Shown: in pieces, positions 58,387 through 64,000 of the stretch
Position numbering within the stretch: position 1 is the first letter of the stretch
Layout: every line of letters starts with the position of its first letter
Origin: Inia geoffrensis
Taxonomy: Eukaryota; Chordata; Mammalia; Artiodactyla; Iniidae
NCBI GenBank assembly: GCA_036417435.1
Contig: CM070911.1
Location: 1,426,001 to 1,490,000, forward strand
Reading direction: 5' to 3'
DNA: 64,000 bases
The notes under the pieces: generated by a model
Databases searched by the model: none
What the model saw: only the letters and a program-made list of their open reading frames with translations
Told to the model about the DNA's origin: nothing
Position numbers and translations under genes: made by a program

Positions 58387-59155
58387 TACCCAGAGAGCCC
58401 CTTAGGTCCCTTGGCCCCAACCGTGTCACGGTGTCACCCCGGCTACAGAGGCTGGGATGGAAATGGAGAGAATTGTTTTCATTTTTTTGGAACCCAATGC
58501 CTTTGAGTACTATAGGCTGAGCTGATCAGCTATAATTCTTCCTTGCTGTAGAGAAAATACTTTCATGTCTTAGAAAGCTTGCTTATGGCAATTTCAAAAT
58601 AAAACTTGGTATTTTCCCACAGGAAACGAATCAAAAAGTAATACCTTTGTCTCTTCTACTTCCACTCTGAAAAGGCAAACCCAGAAATCCTTGATGCAAA
58701 CTATAACAAGGAAATAAAGAATTTCAATTCGATTGGACACATCTAGGTGCAAAGCCTTATGCGGGTTAGGGGAGCGAGATAAACACGAGTGAGAGTTGGT
58801 CTCTGCTCACAGGACCTTGCAGCCCAGCAGGGAGAGACTTGTCACCCAGGACACATGGACACTTCAATTTTCCATAAAATTGTCTCCAACCTCAATTCCA
58901 CTTTTTTAAGGAAAATATCGTGTCTCCTTTTGTGTTTCTGCAAATTCCATGATGGAGAGGAGGAGGAATTTGTATCTACACGTGCTTCTCTGGTTACAGT
59001 TTCCTGCCTCTGCTGCACTCCTGCCCATGGCCTGGCAAGCACAACAGGTCGAAGACATCACCCCCTCAGCTCTGGCCACACACACGCTAACACTCACATG
59101 CATGACTTCCCCTGGCAGCACATTCCAATAAAGGTTTAGAAAGATAAAGTGAACT
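58140..59155. other. unassigned stretch, possible L2 near 58735-58840
   Basis: The segment GATTGGACACATCTAGGTGC...GGTCTCTGCTCACAGGACCTTGC resembles reverse L2. Frames at 58789-59139 have no domain. Confidence 0.35.
58347..58384. repeat. (AC)19 microsatellite
   Basis: Nineteen uninterrupted AC units. Confidence 0.97.
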
Positions 59156-59175
59156 TACATTAAAAATGCAAATAG

Positions 59176-59389
59176 AGGACTTCCTCGGTGGCGCAGTGGT
59201 TGAGGGTCTGCCTGCCGATGCAGGGGACACGGGTTCGTGCCCCAGTCCGGGAAGATCCCACATGCCGCAGGGCAGTTGGGCCCATGAGCCATGGCTGCTG
59301 AGCCTGCGCGTCCGGAACCTGTACTCTGCAACGAGAGAGGCCACAGCAGTGAGAGGCCCGCGTACCGCAAAAAAAAAAAAAAAAAAAAA
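59176..59389 (+). mobile_element. CHR-2-type SINE with target duplication
   Basis: Starts AGGACTTCCTCGGTGGCGCAG region and ends in about 25 A. An exact 14-bp duplication AAAAATGCAAATAG lies at 59162-59175 and 59390-59403. Confidence 0.95.
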
Positions 59390-59604
59390 AAAAATGCAAA
59401 TAGATTGACTCCAGATTTTAAAAGTTAATTGGCCCTTTCAGTCAACACCTGGTTCACCTCCCAAAAAGTTCATACCTCCCTCTTCACTGTTCCCACCTTA
59501 CCCTGCTCTTAGCAACTACAAAAAATACCCACTTGTTAAGAAAGCATTTCTGGTTTCTCTAGTCCCTACAAAAACTGATGTCCAGATTTCTCTTTGAATA
59601 CATC

Positions 59605-59730
59605 ACTTATTTATCCACTTGTTCATTCAATAAACCAGTGCTTACTGAGTGCCTATTGCGCCAGACACTGTACCTGGCACTTCAGGCTTACAGGGGAGCC
59701 AGGGCAGAGATGCTCTCTGCACCCACGTGA
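59605..59730 (-). mobile_element. L2-like relic, antisense
   Basis: TTCATTCAATAAACCAGTGC, TACTGAGTGCCTATTGCGCC and AGACACTGTACCTGGCACTT form the usual reverse L2 3' pattern. Confidence 0.55.
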
Positions 59731-59734
59731 CAGA

Positions 59735-60520
59735 CAGAGTAGGGCGTGAGATGGTGAATGCAGTATATATGAACCAGAGTATCACAAAATAATTGTGAAG
59801 CTCTGTTTTCAACAAGTTCTTCAAGTGAAAAGTACAAAGGTTAATGAAAACGTAAAACTTGTTCAGGGAAGGATTTCCCGAGAATATAATTATGAGACAG
59901 ACTCAGAGCCGAGGCTGTGGAAGGACCACGAGAAGGGCGGGGGAGATGAGACAATCAGATAGAGGGAAGAGCCTGGATGCCTGGGGACTGCGGGCGGTGC
60001 GGGGAGGGGAGGCAGCTGAGGAGAAGGGAGACCAGCATGGCTGCGGCACAAAAAGGGAGCATTGCTTGGCGCCCTTCCAGGCTGGAGCAGAGGAAGTGCC
60101 AGCCCTGCACAGCCACATGGGACTTACAAATGCCATTGGCCTTCACCTCAGGTGACTCTAAACTGGAGGCTTGGTACAAGCAGGTACTTAGCTGCAGTAG
60201 ATAATACTGCACATTAGAGGACACACTGACAGGTAAGAGAGAGGAAGCAGACGCTATTCAGGAAGCTACTGACCTGTCCAGACTGGAGAGGACCATCTCT
60301 CAATCTAGGGAGGAGACAGGGACGAGAGAATCCAAAGCAGTAATGGAAGGCATTAGAGGGTAAGTTGGGCAGGACTTGGTGAACTGCAGCTGCAGAAGTG
60401 GTGTCATGAGACAAGGGAGCAGTCCCACATGTTGACTAGATGTCTACTTCCAACTATGACAGAGTTACTGATACTCCACACACAAAAAATATATACAAAT
60501 AATAACTAAGCTTGTCAAAG
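59735..60520. other. unassigned stretch
   Basis: Purine-rich; frames of 66-98 residues on both strands show no domain. The text near 59845-59960 could be the continuation of the L2 relic. Confidence 0.4.
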
Positions 60521-60524
60521 ATCC

Positions 60525-60740
60525 TTAACAACTTTGGCCATTGGACAAATGCAAGTGAAAATCACAAGGAAATACTCCTATATGCCTGCAATGAGGAAAA
60601 TCAGAAAATCTGCTAATACAAAGCAAAGGCAAGTATGTGGAGCAGCTGCAACTCTTTTATGTTGCTGGTGGGGATATGAAATGCTCACCAATTTGAAAGA
60701 CAGTTTGGCAGTGGCACAAAAATGCATGCCTTGACTATGT
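60525..60740 (+). mobile_element. old L1 ORF2 fragment
   Basis: TTGGACAAATGCAAGTGAAA, AATACTCCTATATGCCTGC and TTATGTTGCTGGTGGGGATA match the late ORF2 order of L1. Confidence 0.65.
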
Positions 60741-60744
60741 CATG

Positions 60745-61140
60745 GCTTTGCTCTGGGGCTTCGCACTCAGCAGCTCCTTGCCCAGCAACCTCTCCCCACC
60801 CTCCATCCTTCTCTGTTAACGTCTAGTTATCCTTTCAAGCTCAACTCAAACATAGCTTATGAAGCCTTCCCATTTCCAATAGAGCAGGTGGAGTTCACTG
60901 TTAGAACACGTTCCTAGCACCTTGCATTCCTTCTTGGAAGGATATCCAAGAAGGGAGTTAAATAATTGTTATTTAAATTATTAGTTAAAGTTATAATTCA
61001 TTATTTAATTTTACATCCCTCCATGGGAATGTAAGCTCTGTGAGAGCAGGGCATGTGTCCATCTCTACCACTGCTGTGGCTCCAGTGCCTACTGTGCACT
61101 TAAATGTTTATGGAATGAGTGAAAACGTGAATGAAAGAAT
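60745..61140 (+). mobile_element. L2 3' relic
   Basis: TTTCAAGCTCAACTCAAACA, AAGCCTTCCCATTTCC, GGGAATGTAAGCTCTGTGAG and GTGCCTACTGTGCAC follow the L2 3' end to near its terminus. Confidence 0.7.
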
Positions 61141-61144
61141 TTGT

Positions 61145-62655
61145 GTAGGGAGCACAAGGAGAAGGAAGTAGAAAAGAAAGAGTGACATGTTTGATTTTGC
61201 ATACCCTGAGGTTAAAATATCTGTGGAGCACTATAAAGGCTTCTCTTCAGAGAAAATTCAATATCTGATTTTAGTAAAACTTGTGAATTAAAATTAATTT
61301 GGTAATTTGAGAAGTACAAGGAGAGAAGGAGGCGTTTCAAGGCTGTGTACCTTGAAAGCGAAAAATGGTGGTAATTGAAAGAGAACAACCATTAATGTAG
61401 AGCAAGATGGCAGTGGACATTATCATCTTAGAGTGACATACTTCGTGTATTTATTTATCTTTCTGATCATAAAATTAACCTAAAAGTCGACACCAAGTTG
61501 TTTAACATAAAACAAATACTTTGTATAAAATTTTGATTGCCTATTGACTGAAAAATACTCATTATGGAAAATAGGAATAATTTGACCACAGTTTTGTATT
61601 TAATTTCAGAAATAAATAAAAGCAAACTACAATGTGATGAATTGAGCTCACATTTTGAAAAACTCAAGCTTATCATTGCTAAAATCAAGAGAGGATAAGT
61701 GTAATTTTCAGAATGTAATAATTTGTAAGATGAAGTCTGAAATTACTTCAGAATGAAAAGTTAAACATTAATTTTCTTAAGTTTGGATATAGACACTTTG
61801 ACGTTGGTTGTGGTTTTCCCATAAGTATCCCTACTAGTTGTCAAAGTCTTTGACCCTGAATTTTGCTTCTTTACCCTTTATTTGACTTCTTGACCCTTGG
61901 TTCTCATCTCCTCTTGTTTGTGTTGCATTCTTTGCTCCTATGTTCCGTTTCTTCCTCCCTCCCTTCTTTCCACAGCATCTATTAAATATCATTATGTGCA
62001 AAACACCATTTTAGGCATTGTGTACAAGAACGAAAACATTTTTTTTTTCTTGATCCCAAGTCATGCAGATTCATCTGGTAGTCCTGTAAAAAAAATAACT
62101 AAACAACTGCAATACAATAGGATAAATATTAAGAAAGGTACATGAAAAAATTGCCATGGTCATCCAGAGGGAGAAGTTGATAGTGCGGCAGGCAGAGTTG
62201 GGGTTGATGGATCCTGATTTCTTACACGGCTTTTGTAAATTGCTTTGTCGTGACCCATACGTAACAGCTTAATGAAGCCAACGTATTGAGGAGTCGAGGC
62301 TCTCTGATGAATAAATTTAAATCTAGAAACATCTCCCACATGATGTGAGATTGCTATTCTGATCTTCCTTATAACCACTCCCCCTTTTCTTGCATTAAAT
62401 AGCAATCTAAGGACAAAAATTTAAAACCAGACCTCAAAAAGAAGCTAAATATGACACTGAATTTCTATATCTTCCTTTTCTGAATACTTCATGTACACGT
62501 AAGTGGCTCTTGGCAGGGAGAAATTAATTGTACTTGAATGACTTGTGTTATGCTTGTGCTTTCTCTTAACTAGGTTAGCTCCCCGAGGGTGAAGACCAAG
62601 ACTAATCACACATTACCAATAGTTATAACAACATATAGTTAGTATATTCGTTTTG
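61145..62655. other. unassigned AT-rich stretch
   Basis: No repeat family or coding domain recognised. The frames at 61897-62405 have none. Confidence 0.4.
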
Positions 62656-62659
62656 TAAT

Positions 62660-62790
62660 TTTCAAAACACTTTCACATACATTCTCTTCTTTAACCCAGA
62701 AGACAGGTGTGGGAAGTTGAAAGATGTTCTTAGGCTTTCTTACAGGTAAGGAGACAGGGAGGGTAGTGGATTCCCCCGTCCAAACCCTGG
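62660..62790 (-). mobile_element. MIR-like relic, antisense
   Basis: CAAAACACTTTCACATACAT followed by TTAACCCAGAAGACAGGTGT and GGTAAGGAGACAGGGAGGG resembles reverse MIR. Confidence 0.45.
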
Positions 62791-62794
62791 ATCC

Positions 62795-64000
62795 TCACTC
62801 CACCCACCCTGCATTTAGCAGCTCGGGCTACGTGAAGTTTAATAAGTTCATGTAAAAACATGTCCTTGGCTTGACTGAGCCGCCTATAAATCCTGATCCC
62901 CACATTCTTTAAAGGTAAGCTTCTCATTTCTCTGCATGAAGGAAAGAGATAGTAAAAAATTTGAAAGCACTGACAACCTCCTTCAAAAATATGAAGTTAG
63001 CGGTTCCCAGAAAACAAGAGTAGAAAGGAAGATAGAACACTATATAGCACATAAAAAATATTGAGGCCGATTCTCCCTGCAGTTTCCAATCCAGTGCCAA
63101 AGAGGACTAGTGTTAGCCAATGACAAACACTCTTAACCTCAGCGCACTGTGGCCAGGATACTTTGCCATCAGCCAATGACAGCAGCTTCCCTCCTCTAGT
63201 CACACACCTGGGAGTCCACAGCATACTCAATTGGCCTCTCTCCTCTGTCCATGATAGGATCTATTGATGCACAGATGGCATGTAGAGGAGGAGATGCTGA
63301 AGCTACAGTTTGAAGACCATTTCCATAACTTCTGAGAGAACTGGCAGGTTGGAAATGAGTCAATGGTTCAGATAGGTTGCCAGGTAATAAGGAAAGTTGT
63401 TAGAGGAGGGGAATAACTGCAGCTGCTTTAAATTGAGCAGGAATTCAGCCAGATGTCAAGGTGGGAGCTGCTGCTCGCTGCAGCAGAAGCCTGTCTTCTC
63501 TACGTTCCTAAAAGAGCCACGTGCCATGAGTTCAAACAATAGGTTGACAGCTGCAGCTCCCAAATTGCCTTCATCTCTTGTGCAAGGGTAACCACAATGA
63601 AGTCAAGAAAGGCAGACTGATCTCGTGTTCAAAGAGTCATAGTGATAAAAAAAAATACCAGTGACTGGGGTTCAATAGCCTCAATTACTTGCATGAAATG
63701 AACTGGAAAATTTTGGCAAGTCAAAAAATTAAGAGACACAAAAGCTGGTTCAACATTTACTCTGCTATTAAGAGATCATAATGAACACGCTTATTTTCAT
63801 CAGTATTCAATTCAGTTGAATCACACAATGCTTGGCTTTCAGATTCCTCCATTTTGGGGCAAAAAATGTTCTCAAGTGTCCAGAGAATGGGAAGAATGAG
63901 AGTCCTCCCTGTGGATCCAGGTTTTGACCCTCTTCCCATCAAACCACCTTTATGTTCATCCACACAAGGAAACTTCAAAGGAAACGCTTTTAGGAGTGAT
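62795..64000. other. unassigned stretch to window end
   Basis: No repeat or coding domain recognised. Repeat-poor, so it is a candidate for unique host sequence, but nothing in it can be assigned a function. Confidence 0.4.

Noticed and set aside
59176..59389. tRNA gene
   Set aside because: A-box and B-box-like motifs are present but belong to the tRNA-derived SINE head; no complete tRNA fold is expected.

Overview
This is a mammalian nuclear window, most likely from a whale or dolphin. The main evidence is the SINE content. At least twelve tRNA-derived copies start with a GGGCTTCCCTGGTGGC-type head and end in poly(A), which matches the CHR-2 family of cetaceans and their relatives. Two more copies match older CHR-1-like forms. 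The L1 3' ends are of the cetartiodactyl type (AATAAAGATGTT plus A tail). I saw no ruminant Bov-B or Bov-tA sequence. All family names come from memory of consensus sequences, not from a search.

I could not support any host protein-coding exon, functional tRNA, rRNA or CRISPR array. Every longer open frame either lies in a transposable element or is a short chance frame. The window reads as intergenic or intronic DNA.

Layout. 1-4.1 kb: old L1 relics and a MIR. 4.5-13.3 kb: a CHR-1-like SINE with clean target duplications, several CHR-2 SINEs, L2 and MIR relics, and a repeat-poor AT-rich stretch at 9.5-10.6 kb. 13.3-22.5 kb: old L1/HAL1-like DNA, a deleted MER2 DNA transposon, a MaLR LTR, a complete 646-bp solo ERV LTR with 5-bp duplications (19881-20526), a MER20 and more SINEs. 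24.7-28.1 kb: old L1 copies, one carrying an extremely short younger L1 insertion and one carrying a SINE that replaced about 300 bp of its target. 29.8-31.0 kb: an antisense old L1. 32.2-34.6 kb: a decayed ERVL-type pol region. 34.7-44.9 kb: several L1 relics, one with a 5' inversion, with nested SINEs. 46.5-49.1 kb: a second decayed ERVL-type region broken by a MaLR LTR and a 12-bp minisatellite. 49.3-55.5 kb: a nearly complete, internally deleted young L1 on the minus strand, the largest single feature. 55.5-64 kb: L2, L1 and MIR relics, two SINEs, (TA)n and (AC)n microsatellites, and mostly unassigned sequence.

The story of the window is repeat insertion and local rearrangement rather than a gene system. 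The best leads are mutational: an apparent template-switch hairpin inside the young L1 (50782-50819), an L1 insertion of about 36 bp (24811-24846), a SINE-associated target deletion (26178-26386), a possible L1 3' transduction (49329-49371), and a 24-bp exact match suggesting templated filler (42581 and 43644). No new coding system was found.
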